Source: Clostridia bacterium (GTDB lineage: Bacteria; Bacillota; Clostridia; Oscillospirales; CAG-272). From it: a stretch of DNA of 45,896 nt. This document shows positions 26,067 through 34,209 of this stretch, piece after piece. Under the pieces are notes generated by a model. That model saw only the letters and a program-made list of their open reading frames with translations, had not been told where the DNA came from and ran no database searches. Made by a program: the position numbers and the translations under genes. The stretch lies in the NCBI GenBank assembly GCA_017451485.1, contig JAFTOG010000028.1, positions 1 through 45,896 on the forward strand, written 5' to 3'. Position 1 is the first letter of the stretch. The number at the start of each line of letters is the position of its first letter.

Positions 26067-28508
26067 ATGACAAAAAATTTCACTAAAAAGGCAAGGGACG
26101 CAATCGAAAGTGCCCGTTCCCACGCTGAAAAGCTTGGGCACACCTACATAGGCTCCGAGCATTTACTGCTTGGAATTATGTGTACGGAGTGCGTTGCATC
26201 AAAGCTTCTTGATGATAAAAAAATACTTTATACGGATTTAAGCGACAGCATAGTAAGAATATCGGGTAAGGGAACGGAATCCCCCCTTATATACTGCTCT
26301 TTCACTCCAAAATGTAAGAAAATTTTGGAAACGGCATCGGTTTTTGTGTCAAAATTCAGTGGTAGCTTTATTGGAACGGAGCATATTTTATACGCAATCT
26401 GCGATAATCCGGACTGCGTAGGAGCAAAGATTCTTGTATCACTCGGCTTGAATATACAGGGTATGAAAAATGAGATCTGCTCCTTTCTTGAAATGGGTAA
26501 TGATTCCCAATTTTCCAAAAACGGAGGTATTGTGGGTGCCCCTGCTCTTTCCCAATACGGAGTGAATCTTACTGCCCTTGCAGGGAGTGGACGGCTGGAT
26601 CCCGTATACGAAAGGGACACAGAGCTTACACGAGTTGCACAGATACTGTCCAGAAGAACAAAAAATAACCCCTGTCTTATAGGAGAGCCCGGAGTTGGAA
26701 AAACAGCCATTGCCGAGGGTCTCGCTATAAAAATAGCAAACGGAGATACGGTGGAATGCCTCCTTGATAAGATAATAGTTTCTCTTGATATTTCTGCAAT
26801 GGTAGCAGGTGCAAAATACCGAGGTGAATTTGAAGAGAGACTAAAGCAGGTCATAAATGAGGTGAAGGCAGACCGAAGAATTGTGCTTTTTATAGATGAG
26901 GTCCATATCCTTGTAGGTGCAGGCTCGGCAGAGGGAGCTGTAGACGCTGCAAACATAATCAAGCCTGCCCTTGCCAGGGGAGCCATCCGTATTATAGGTG
27001 CCACTACCCTTGACGAGTACAGAAAGCACATAGAAAGGGATTCTGCTTTAGAACGCAGATTCCAGCCTGTTATGATAAACGAGCCTACAAAGGAACAGAC
27101 AATACGGATAATCAACGGGCTAAAGGACAAATACGAAGCGTTCCACGGCTTAAAAATATCCGACAATGCAATAAAAAGTGCAGTAGAGCTTTCAAAAAGA
27201 TATATAACAGACCGTTTTCTCCCCGATAAGGCAATAGATCTGATTGATGAGGCGTGCTCGGCAAGAAAAATAAAAAGTGTTGAAAAGGATTCCTCCTTAA
27301 GCAGGCTTGAAAACGAAATACGCACTCTTCAAAAGCAAAAGGAGGAGGCAATTTTATCCGAGAGCTTTGAGCTGGCATCGGAAATACGGGATAAGGAGCT
27401 TTCCTGCAAAATAGAGCTTAACCGAGTTAAAGCAAAATATTACAGTGGGAGCATGCCTGCCACCGTTACAGATGAGGATATACGCCGAGGAGTTTCCCAA
27501 TGGACGGGAATACCCATTACGGGGCTTTTGGAGGGGGAAAGGGAAAGACTTTTATCCTTAGCCGACAGACTCAAAAGCCGTATAGTGGGTCAGGATGAGG
27601 CTATTATGCTTACCGTAAATGCCATAAAAAGAGGCAGAATGGGACTCAAGGACCCAACAAGACCCATAGGCTCCTTTCTCTTTCTGGGTCCTACAGGGGT
27701 GGGCAAAACTGCCCTTGCCAAGGCACTGTCAAGGGAGCTGTATTACGGGAAGGAATGTCTTGTAAGGTTAGATATGTCGGAATATGCAGAGAGCCATACC
27801 ATATCCCGGCTTATAGGCTCTCCACCCGGATATGTGGGCTATGATGACGGAGGTATCTTAACAGAAAGGGTAAGAAAAAATCCCTATTCCGTAATACTCT
27901 TTGATGAAATAGAAAAGGCACACAGAGATATCTACAGCTTGCTCCTGCAAATACTGGATGACGGCACCCTTACGGATTCCCGTTCTCGCCGTGTGGACTT
28001 CCGTAACTGTGTAATTATTTTAACCTCAAATTTGGGAGCCACCCATATGACACAGCAAAAGCACCTTGGATTTTCCGAAAAATCCGACACAGAGTCGGCA
28101 AAATCCATAAAAAAGGATATGACAAACACCCTGAAGTCCTATTTTTCTCCTGAGCTTCTCAACAGACTTGATGAAATAATTATATTCAATAAGCTTGATA
28201 TGTCCCACGCAGAAAAAATAGTTATTGAAATGCTGGAGCAATCTAAAATACGGGCTCTCTCAGCAGGAATCGAGCTTTCCTTCGGTGAGGGGGTATCGAG
28301 GCTTATAACCGAGGAGGGATATGACAAGATATACGGTGCCCGCCCGTTGGGAAGAGCCATAATTTCCAAAATAGACTCTCCCCTTTCCGATATGCTGCTT
28401 ACCGGGGAGATAAAAAAAGGGGATTCCGTATATGTATCAACGGAGGGTGGCAGACTTCTCTTTCGCACCGTTACCGACAAGGAGGAAGCCGAGTCGGACA
28501 GCACCTGA
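26067..28508 (+). CDS. clpC: ClpC-type AAA+ ATPase (Clp protease ATP-binding subunit)
   Basis: An 813-aa Hsp100 unfoldase. The N domain has two Clp_N repeats (residues 1-145). AAA-1 has Walker A GEPGVGKT (about 207) and AAA-2 has GPTGVGKT (about 539). A UVR motif (ESFELASEIRDKE, about 431) in the middle region identifies ClpC rather than ClpA or ClpB. HLGF (about 667) matches the LGF-type loop that docks ClpP, so it should feed a protease. No ctsR-mcsA-mcsB genes precede it, unlike the classical operon; instead it follows a peptidoglycan-binding gene by 74 nt. It may be a second, specialised ClpC; whether it is cotranscribed with the wall genes is not certain. Confidence 0.93.
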   Translation: MTKNFTKKARDAIESARSHAEKLGHTYIGSEHLLLGIMCTECVASKLLDDKKILYTDLSDSIVRISGKGTESPLIYCSFTPKCKKILETASVFVSKFSGSFIGTEHILYAICDNPDCVGAKILVSLGLNIQGMKNEICSFLEMGNDSQFSKNGGIVGAPALSQYGVNLTALAGSGRLDPVYERDTELTRVAQILSRRTKNNPCLIGEPGVGKTAIAEGLAIKIANGDTVECLLDKIIVSLDISAMVAGAKYRGEFEERLKQVINEVKADRRIVLFIDEVHILVGAGSAEGAVDAANIIKPALARGAIRIIGATTLDEYRKHIERDSALERRFQPVMINEPTKEQTIRIINGLKDKYEAFHGLKISDNAIKSAVELSKRYITDRFLPDKAIDLIDEACSARKIKSVEKDSSLSRLENEIRTLQKQKEEAILSESFELASEIRDKELSCKIELNRVKAKYYSGSMPATVTDEDIRRGVSQWTGIPITGLLEGERERLLSLADRLKSRIVGQDEAIMLTVNAIKRGRMGLKDPTRPIGSFLFLGPTGVGKTALAKALSRELYYGKECLVRLDMSEYAESHTISRLIGSPPGYVGYDDGGILTERVRKNPYSVILFDEIEKAHRDIYSLLLQILDDGTLTDSRSRRVDFRNCVIILTSNLGATHMTQQKHLGFSEKSDTESAKSIKKDMTNTLKSYFSPELLNRLDEIIIFNKLDMSHAEKIVIEMLEQSKIRALSAGIELSFGEGVSRLITEEGYDKIYGARPLGRAIISKIDSPLSDMLLTGEIKKGDSVYVSTEGGRLLFRTVTDKEEAESDST

Positions 28509-28530
28509 GTTTGTGCTTATAGCTAATACA

Positions 28531-28605
28531 AATTACGATTTGTAATTATTTATTGACAAAGGCGACTACAGTATGATATAATCAAGTCGTAATAGTATCT
28601 ATTAC
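28531..28605 (+). promoter_or_regulatory. Promoter of the lipoprotein gene with two flanking palindromes
   Basis: TTGACA (28553-28558), an 18-nt spacer, TATAAT (28577-28582). A perfect inverted repeat AATTAC-GATTT-GTAATT (28531-28547) lies upstream and another, GTAATAG-TAT-CTATTAC (28589-28605), covers the start region. Both resemble repressor operators. Confidence 0.75.
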
Positions 28606-28634
28606 AAATTTAATATCATAAGGAGAAAAGAAAA

Positions 28635-29393
28635 ATGAAAAAAATTATTTCAATGATTCTCGTTGTACTTATGCTCTGCACATCCTTTATCCTTGCATCA
28701 TGTAATACAACAGATCCTGAAAAGGAAATTGAGGATTCCATTGAAAAGATCAATGATCTTGAAGCGTATGACGCTACTATGGTTATGTCAATAACTATGA
28801 AAATGAACGGTCAGTCCTACACAATGCCTGCTACCATTGATATCAAGGCAAGCGATGACGAGATGTACGCTTTCTACGAAATGAACATTATTGGTGAAAA
28901 AATGGAAATGGAGATTTACTCCGATTACGAGTATATTTATGTTCTGTCTGACGGTCAGGGTGTAAAAACTCCTTTCAAAGAAAACAGCGAGTATAACTAT
29001 AATGCAAGCATCGATAATGTTTTGAAGCCTCTTCCCGAGGATGTACTTGAGAATGTAGAGATTGACGAGGATGATGACGGCAACAAGGTATTCACTGTTG
29101 AAATCGATTCCGAGACATTTATGGAGCTCTACAATGAAAGCGTTGAATCAATGGGTGATGATTATGCTGCTTCTGTTGAGGACCTCAACCTTTCCGACGC
29201 TATTGTTACTATCGCTATAAACGATGATGGCTATGTGGCTTACTACAATATGGAGTACACAATGACTCTTTCCGTATACGGTGAGGATGTTGAAGCTGAT
29301 GTAGTTATGGAAATCACATTCAACGATCCCGGTGAGGCTGTTGAAATTGAGCCTATGGACGGATATCAGAATTTCCGTACAGTAAATTCATAA
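28635..29393 (+). CDS. Acidic lipoprotein of unknown function
   Basis: A 252-aa protein with a lipoprotein signal peptide (MKKIIS, hydrophobic core, lipobox LASC with Cys at about residue 22). It is rich in Asp, Glu and Met with alternating beta-strand pattern, similar in style to DUF6612/LppX-like substrate-carrying lipoproteins common in clostridia. It is expected on the outer face of the membrane. It has its own promoter flanked by palindromes, so it is probably regulated. Confidence 0.85.
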   Translation: MKKIISMILVVLMLCTSFILASCNTTDPEKEIEDSIEKINDLEAYDATMVMSITMKMNGQSYTMPATIDIKASDDEMYAFYEMNIIGEKMEMEIYSDYEYIYVLSDGQGVKTPFKENSEYNYNASIDNVLKPLPEDVLENVEIDEDDDGNKVFTVEIDSETFMELYNESVESMGDDYAASVEDLNLSDAIVTIAINDDGYVAYYNMEYTMTLSVYGEDVEADVVMEITFNDPGEAVEIEPMDGYQNFRTVNS

Positions 29394-29410
29394 ACCAATA
29401 AAATAATTAA

Positions 29411-29450
29411 AAGAACTGACTCAATAGGTGTGTATACCCTAAAAGGACAG
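29411..29450 (+). repeat. Short 3'-UTR element, copy 1
   Basis: About 40 nt, 18 nt after the lipoprotein stop codon, beginning AAGAACTGACTCAATAGG and ending CTAAAAGGACAG. A related copy lies on the minus strand just after the MscS gene (35717-35753). Confidence 0.6.
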
Positions 29451-29459
29451 CTCTTGTAT

Positions 29460-29493
29460 AATACGGCATATCTCGAAAGAGGTATGCCGTATT
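29460..29493 (+). terminator. Long hairpin with GAAA loop after the lipoprotein gene
   Basis: A 15-bp stem AATACGGCATATCTC/GAGGTATGCCGTATT (one G-T pair) closed by a GAAA tetraloop. No T run follows, so it may be a processing or stability hairpin rather than a classical terminator. Confidence 0.55.
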
Positions 29494-29599
29494 AAAATTG
29501 AGTGTTGTGTTATACAACGAACAAAAGGATTAATCAATGTTATTCTTTGCTTCCCCTTATAAAATTGCATGAGCTTTTATTTAGTCCAAATAGTCGCCT

Positions 29600-29815
29600 T
29601 CAGGACTCATTCATCTGCTTGGTAACTTTAAGCATTACGGAACCGTCGGGCTGTTCGGTCTGCTCCACAATTTTGTACTTGGGGGGTGCACTCCAAGGTG
29701 GCTTTATATTTCTCAATATCCTGATGCACAGGCTTTACGACATAATCGTATACGACATTCTCCTTCAGCATAAAGTGAAGGGGTGACAAATACAAGCTGC
29801 CTTTATTCTTTTCAT
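29600..29815 (-). pseudogene. Frameshifted paralogue of the adjacent 82-aa protein
   Basis: The minus strand begins ATG at 29815 with MKRIKAACI, like MKRVKAGCI of the gene at 30127. After a frame change it continues as LHFMLKENVVYDYVV and DIEKYKATLE, and after a second change at a run of six C it continues as PPKYKIVEQTEQPDGSVMLK to a stop at 29600. Together these segments align along the whole intact protein. Two frameshifts indicate decay, unless one reflects a sequence error in the C run. Confidence 0.75.
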
Positions 29816-29843
29816 TTACTCTATCTCTTTTTCAAAACAAATG

Positions 29844-29872
29844 TAGCCGTCCGAGTCTTATTCGGACGGCTA
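29844..29872 (-). terminator. Terminator of the 82-aa protein gene
   Basis: An 11-bp stem TAGCCGTCCGA/TCGGACGGCTA (29844-29854, 29862-29872) with a moderate T-rich tail on the minus strand. Confidence 0.75.
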
Positions 29873-29878
29873 TTTGTG

Positions 29879-30127
29879 TCAATTAAAATATTCGCTGATG
29901 TCGGTCTTATCGTTGAGGTGCTTTCTGACACGAACGACGATGGACGCATCTTCCTGTTCTTCAACCGAAACGATCTGATAACGAGTCTTATTCTTCTCAA
30001 GGTCTTTCTTGTACTTCTCGACCTCATCACGATTGTATCTGAGCTGGGATTCCTTGCTGAAACCGCAATCTTCCTTCTGCATAAATACAAGCGTTTGAAG
30101 AATACAACCTGCTTTTACACGCTTCAT
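29879..30127 (-). CDS. Small conserved hypothetical protein
   Basis: An 82-aa hydrophilic protein of unknown function. It starts MKRVKAGCILQTLVF, has a central EVEKYKKDLEKNKTRYQIV segment and an acidic strand EEQEDASIVVRV, and ends DISEYFN. The start at 30127 is fixed by AGGAGG with 8-nt spacing. Evidence that it is real comes from the ribosome binding site, its own promoter, the terminator and the decayed paralogue next to it with a conserved pattern. A long structured leader precedes it. Confidence 0.85.
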   Translation of the reverse strand: MKRVKAGCILQTLVFMQKEDCGFSKESQLRYNRDEVEKYKKDLEKNKTRYQIVSVEEQEDASIVVRVRKHLNDKTDISEYFN

Positions 30128-30275
30128 CTGCTTTTCCTCCTCTCTCGACATCGTCATCCGGGCAGAACCGACAGAATCGTAATACAGAGAGGATCAAGCG
30201 AAACATATAGTTTAAACTCATCTAACTGCCGCAGATGTGGATAGGCTACATCGCTCTCTTGGTAGGCTTTCCTAC
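30128..30275 (-). promoter_or_regulatory. Structured leader with competing pairings over the ribosome binding site
   Basis: A leader of about 148 nt. Near its 5' end GTAGG-AAAG-CCTAC forms a hairpin. AGAGAG (30259-30254) can pair with CTCTCT (within 30192-30186), and that same CCTCTCT can instead pair with AGAGAGG (30145-30139), which overlaps the AGGAGG ribosome binding site. This looks like a switch; no known riboswitch class was recognised. Confidence 0.5.
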
Positions 30276-30281
30276 ACTTAA

Positions 30282-30309
30282 ATTATATCATTTTTTGTAA
30301 TTTTTTCAA
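30282..30309 (-). promoter_or_regulatory. Promoter of the 82-aa protein gene
   Basis: Minus strand TTGAAA (30309-30304), a 16-nt spacer, TATAAT (30287-30282), located between the end of the MATE gene and the structured leader. Confidence 0.8.
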
Positions 30310-30345
30310 GCAAATATGGTCGAATTTTTCTTTGGAAAATTTATG

Positions 30346-32340
30346 TTACTCTCTGTTTTGAAGATATGTGCAGATAGTATCGACGGAAGCTTCTACACCG
30401 ATGGAGCTGTCGATCATAAGCATGTAATTTCGTCTGTCGCCCCAAGTCTGCTCAGAAATGCTCTTATAGTAGGACGCTCTTGCTTCATCTGCTTTACGAA
30501 CATTCTTCTTTGCATCCTCGACACTGTCACCATATATTTCCATAACGCGCTTAATCTTGTATTCATCGGGAGCATAAATAAATATACGTACAACATCATC
30601 ATAATCACGGAGAACATAATCGGCGGCACGTCCAACGATCACACAGCTACCGTTATCGGCAATCTTGCGTATGACCTTATCCTGTGCAACAACAGCCTGC
30701 TGAACAACATCAGTACTGAGATAAAGGCTGTGAAGATACGTGGGAGAGTTTACGTTGATGTCGGAAATGAACTCCTTATCAAGTCCGCTTTCCTGTGCGG
30801 CAAGGGCTGTCATTTCCTTGTAGTAGAACGGAATATCAAGTCTTTCGGCTACGAGCTTACCGATTTGCTTGCCCGACGAGCCGTGTTCTCTTGCAATAGT
30901 GATAATAACACCTTTCTTCGAGGGCTTCAAAGCAACCTGGATCTTTTCTTCTGTGGCAGGAGTCTTCAGAGATCTGAGGAAAGGAACGGTCAACGCCATC
31001 GCCACGATCATAGCAAGAAGGTCAGCGGAGGGTGCGGCAAACAGAATCTCTTCTACACCGCCGAATACAGCCGGATAGATAATGATCAACGGAATAAAAC
31101 AGACAATATCACGGATCATAGAAGCAACAACCGCACGAATAGGCTTTCCAACCGCTTGGAAGAAGATTGAGGTCATCTTGATAATACAAGTTAAGGTGAC
31201 GAGGCAAAGAAAGATGCGGAAGGTCTTTTCACCAAACACCCAATAGTCCTCCGGATTGGGAATATTGGTAGGAGCACCGAACATACCGACAACAGCACGG
31301 GGTGCAAGCTCAAAGAGTACGGTAGAAGAAAGACCGATAACAACAGTGCAAAGAAGAATTTTTCTGTAAAGCTCTTTGACTCTGTCGTAATTCTTTGCTC
31401 CCATATTATAGCTGATGATAGGCTGACAGCCGAGCACGATGCCGACGACAAGGTTGATGACAACAGTAAATACTTTACTTTCAATACCGATAATCGCAAT
31501 CGGGATATCCACGCCGTACTGCGACATTGCACCATACTTGGCAAGAAGAATATTACAAGCAAGAGAGATAATAACGATGGTCATCTGTGTAATAAACGAG
31601 GACGCACCAAGCTGTAATGCTCCCTTGAATGCCTTAAAGCTGGGAATAAAGCTCTTTAGATTCAGCTTGAAGGTTTTGGTACGGAAGAAGTACACAAGCG
31701 AGATGATGAAGGAAACAGTCTGACCGATAACGGTTGCGAGTGCAGCACCGAACATCCCCCATTTTGTTCCGAATATAAAAATTGGATCGAGGATGATATT
31801 CGTAAGTGCACCTGCAACCATAGATACCATCGACCACGCAGGACTACCATCCGCACGAATAACCGCATTCATCATATTGGAAAGCATATAGATTGGGAAA
31901 AAAGCAAGAATGACATTGAAGTATTCAATCGCAAATCCGATACTGTTTTCGGATGCACCGAACAAGGTAAGAAGCTGTGTTTTCAGCGGGAAGAAAATAG
32001 CCATCAAAACAAGTGAAGAAATAAGAGTAACGACGATACCCGTACCTATCGCTTTTGTAGCGTTTTTCGTATCCTTTTTACCCTGACAGATATTCAGATA
32101 TGCGGCACAACCGTCACCGAAGCACCAAGCGAACGCCTGTGCAATGATGAAGATTGGGAATACAACGCCGGTCGCCGCATTACCGAGTGCGGACAACTCG
32201 CTGTTGCCGATGAAGATCTGGTCAACAATGTTGTAAAGTGCACTGACGAGTAGAGAGAGCACGCAAGGGATTGAGAATTTCAGCATCAGCTTGGATATTT
32301 TCTCTTTTCCCAAGAATTGCAGTGTTTGTTCTTGATTCAT
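30346..32340 (-). CDS. MATE efflux transporter fused to a cytidylate-kinase-like domain
   Basis: A 664-aa fusion. Residues about 1-450 form a MATE transporter with twelve hydrophobic segments (IPCVLSLLVSALYNIVDQIF at the start; GALTNIILDPIFIF in the middle). Residues about 470-664 form a soluble cytidylate-kinase-like domain (IITIAREHGSSGKQIGKLVA, a nucleotide-binding-loop-like start, and CVIVGRAADYVL). MATE proteins use cation gradients to export drugs or metabolites; the kinase-like part is probably cytoplasmic, and its role is unknown. The start at ATG 32340 follows GGAGG by 5 nt; a TTG four codons earlier would overlap that site. It is divergent from a second MATE gene and has a leader terminator. 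Confidence 0.92.
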   Translation of the reverse strand: MNQEQTLQFLGKEKISKLMLKFSIPCVLSLLVSALYNIVDQIFIGNSELSALGNAATGVVFPIFIIAQAFAWCFGDGCAAYLNICQGKKDTKNATKAIGTGIVVTLISSLVLMAIFFPLKTQLLTLFGASENSIGFAIEYFNVILAFFPIYMLSNMMNAVIRADGSPAWSMVSMVAGALTNIILDPIFIFGTKWGMFGAALATVIGQTVSFIISLVYFFRTKTFKLNLKSFIPSFKAFKGALQLGASSFITQMTIVIISLACNILLAKYGAMSQYGVDIPIAIIGIESKVFTVVINLVVGIVLGCQPIISYNMGAKNYDRVKELYRKILLCTVVIGLSSTVLFELAPRAVVGMFGAPTNIPNPEDYWVFGEKTFRIFLCLVTLTCIIKMTSIFFQAVGKPIRAVVASMIRDIVCFIPLIIIYPAVFGGVEEILFAAPSADLLAMIVAMALTVPFLRSLKTPATEEKIQVALKPSKKGVIITIAREHGSSGKQIGKLVAERLDIPFYYKEMTALAAQESGLDKEFISDINVNSPTYLHSLYLSTDVVQQAVVAQDKVIRKIADNGSCVIVGRAADYVLRDYDDVVRIFIYAPDEYKIKRVMEIYGDSVEDAKKNVRKADEARASYYKSISEQTWGDRRNYMLMIDSSIGVEASVDTICTYLQNRE

Positions 32341-32403
32341 AAAGTCCTCCAAATGTTTTATTTTTTTGGAGTCTTTATCAGAGAAAAGCTCCCGAAAACT
32401 GCG

Positions 32404-32453
32404 TCAAGACAGAAAAAACAGCACGTAGAATCTCGTCGTGATTCTACGCACTG
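32404..32453 (-). terminator. Leader terminator (attenuator) of the MATE-kinase fusion gene
   Basis: On the minus strand a 14-bp stem (32453-32440 with 32432-32419, two G-T pairs) is followed by T6. It begins about 12 nt after the predicted transcript start and ends about 65 nt before the gene, so it should stop most transcripts unless relieved. A short frame opening with GTG at 32451 runs through the stem to a stop at 32404. Confidence 0.8.
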
Positions 32454-32471
32454 TGGCTGTTCGACCTGAAT

Positions 32472-32500
32472 ATTGTAGCATAAAAATTCGATTTTGTCAA
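32472..32500 (-). promoter_or_regulatory. Sigma-A promoter of the MATE-kinase fusion gene
   Basis: Minus strand TTGACA (32500-32495), a 17-nt spacer, TACAAT (32477-32472). Confidence 0.88.
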
Positions 32501-32567
32501 AGGCTCTTTTTCCTAAAAATCAAAAAAAATTTCGTCTTTCCTAGGAATTTTTCGTCAAAAAATCCAT

Positions 32568-32596
32568 TTGCATTTTTTGAAATCGTATGGTATAAT
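32568..32596 (+). promoter_or_regulatory. Sigma-A promoter of the second MATE gene
   Basis: TTGCAT (32568-32573), a 17-nt spacer, TATAAT (32591-32596). Confidence 0.85.
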
Positions 32597-32613
32597 ATCA
32601 TTAGTGCGTAGCC

Positions 32614-32660
32614 AAAAGGCGTAAGTCCAGCTTAAAGGACTTACGCCTTTTCTTTGTTTA
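32614..32660 (+). terminator. Leader terminator (attenuator) of the second MATE gene
   Basis: A perfect 15-bp stem (32614-32628 with 32637-32651) followed by a T-rich tract, starting about 11 nt after the predicted transcript start and ending before the AGGAGG of the gene. A seven-codon frame GTG...TAA (32604-32624) ends inside the 5' arm. Confidence 0.82.
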
Positions 32661-32675
32661 TTAGGAGGTATTATT

Positions 32676-34073
32676 ATGGAAAAAGAAAATCAAAACTATC
32701 TTGCCACCGAAAAGGTCGGCAAGCTGATGGGCAAGTACGCCGTGCCCTGTATCATCTCACTCTTGGTCGGTGCTTTGTATAATATCGTCGATCAGATATT
32801 TATTGCAAACGCTGACTATCTCGGATCATACGGCAACGCCGCCAACACCGTCGTATTTCCGCTGACCGTTATTGCACTCGGTATCGCCGTAATGATCGGT
32901 GACGGATGCTGTGCTTTCGTAAGCCAATCGCTTGGTGCGAATAAAAAAGATGATGCACACAAAAGTATCGGCAATGCAATTCTTCTGTGCGTTATTAGCA
33001 GTATCGTTCTGGCCACCGTTTATCTTATCTTCATGGAACCGATATTGACAGTTTTCGGCGGCAAGGTGAATTCCGAAACCTTTGAGCTTTCAAAAGAATA
33101 TTTCTTTTGGATTGCCCTCGGTATTCCGTTTTATATGTTCGGTCAGGCAATGAATCCGATCATCCGTTCCGATGGAAGCCCTCGCTTTGCAATGCTTGCC
33201 GTGCTTGCAGGTGCTCTTACCAACATTGTCCTTGACCCGATTTTCATCTATCCTATGAAAATGGGTATGGCAGGAGCCGCAATTGCTACCGTAATCGGTC
33301 AAATAGTGACCGCTGCACTTTCACTTTTGTATTTGTTCCGTATGAAGTCCGTTAAGCTCGGAAAAAATAGCTTTGGCTTTTTCGGTGAGCTTATGAAAAA
33401 GTTCCTTGCCCTTGGCATCACGAGTTTTCTCGCACAGATATCTCTTGTTATATCAATGGCTGCCGTACAGAATATGTGTACCAAGTATGGAGCAATGGAT
33501 GCTATATTTGGACAGACCGAATACGCACAAATTCCTCTTGCTGTACTCGGTATCGTCATGAAGTTCTTCCAAATTGCTATTTCCATCTCCATCGGTCTTG
33601 CCGCAGGCTGTATTCCGATTGTTGGATATAATATCGGTGCAAAGCGTAAGGACAGAGCCAAGAAGCTCTTCAGTTTTTTGTTAATTACCGAGCTTGCCAT
33701 TGGTGCGGTTGCACTCCTTATTGTTGAATTGATACCGAATCAGCTGATCAGCATTTTCGGTGCAAGCAATGAAAGTGCGTATTATACCTATTTTGCCGTA
33801 AAGAGTTTCCGTATCTATCTCTGTATGATGCCGCTCGCTATGATGAATAAAGGTACTTTCATTTATCTGCAAGCACTTGGTAAGCCGGTTCTCTCTACCG
33901 TCGTTTCAATGGCACGTGAAATTATTTTCGGTGTGTTCCTCCCGATTTTGATGCCTATGGTTTGGGGACTTGACGGCATTTTGTATTCCTTCCCCGTGGC
34001 AGATATTTTGACTGTTATTATTGCGGCTATCATCATTGTTAAGACATACAAGGATCTAAGCCAAAATACTTAA
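32676..34073 (+). CDS. MATE family efflux transporter
   Basis: A 465-aa membrane protein with about twelve hydrophobic segments, homologous to the transporter half of the divergent gene (VPCIISLLVGALYNIVDQIFI and GALTNIVLDPIFIYPMKMGMAG are shared patterns). It lacks the kinase-like extension. Likely exports toxic or signalling compounds by cation antiport. AGGAGG lies 9 nt before the ATG, behind a leader terminator. The two genes may have arisen by an old duplication. Confidence 0.94.
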   Translation: MEKENQNYLATEKVGKLMGKYAVPCIISLLVGALYNIVDQIFIANADYLGSYGNAANTVVFPLTVIALGIAVMIGDGCCAFVSQSLGANKKDDAHKSIGNAILLCVISSIVLATVYLIFMEPILTVFGGKVNSETFELSKEYFFWIALGIPFYMFGQAMNPIIRSDGSPRFAMLAVLAGALTNIVLDPIFIYPMKMGMAGAAIATVIGQIVTAALSLLYLFRMKSVKLGKNSFGFFGELMKKFLALGITSFLAQISLVISMAAVQNMCTKYGAMDAIFGQTEYAQIPLAVLGIVMKFFQIAISISIGLAAGCIPIVGYNIGAKRKDRAKKLFSFLLITELAIGAVALLIVELIPNQLISIFGASNESAYYTYFAVKSFRIYLCMMPLAMMNKGTFIYLQALGKPVLSTVVSMAREIIFGVFLPILMPMVWGLDGILYSFPVADILTVIIAAIIIVKTYKDLSQNT

Positions 34074-34075
34074 AG

Positions 34076-34149
34076 AAGGCAAGAGCTTCACGAATCTCGC
34101 CGAAGCGGAGCAACAAGAAATCAAACATTTTTTGTCGCAGGTGAAGTAA
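34076..34149 (+). pseudogene. Short coding remnant, possibly the end of a MarR-like regulator
   Basis: A frame reading LKEGKSFTNLAEAEQQEIKHF, then LSQVK and a stop at 34147, has the look of a C-terminal helix (F..L.E.EQ..I..FL..V), which recalls the end of MarR regulators often found beside MATE genes. No start or domain is present. Very tentative. Confidence 0.25.
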
Positions 34150-34172
34150 GATATAATCTCTTTCTGTGATGT

Positions 34173-34209
34173 AAATAGGGCTGACGGAAATAAACCGTCA
34201 GCCCTATTT
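34173..34209 (+). terminator. Terminator of the second MATE gene
   Basis: A perfect 15-bp stem AAATAGGGCTGACGG/CCGTCAGCCCTATTT (34173-34187, 34195-34209). Confidence 0.85.

Noticed and set aside
26228..27325. 365-codon minus-strand frame
   Set aside because: Antisense of clpC with low-complexity Ser/Leu content; no start signal.
29502..29786. 94-codon plus-strand frame after the lipoprotein
   Set aside because: It lies on the opposite strand of the decayed small-protein paralogue, whose conserved blocks explain the sequence better.
30316..31170. 284-codon plus-strand frame
   Set aside because: Antisense of the kinase-like domain of the MATE fusion.
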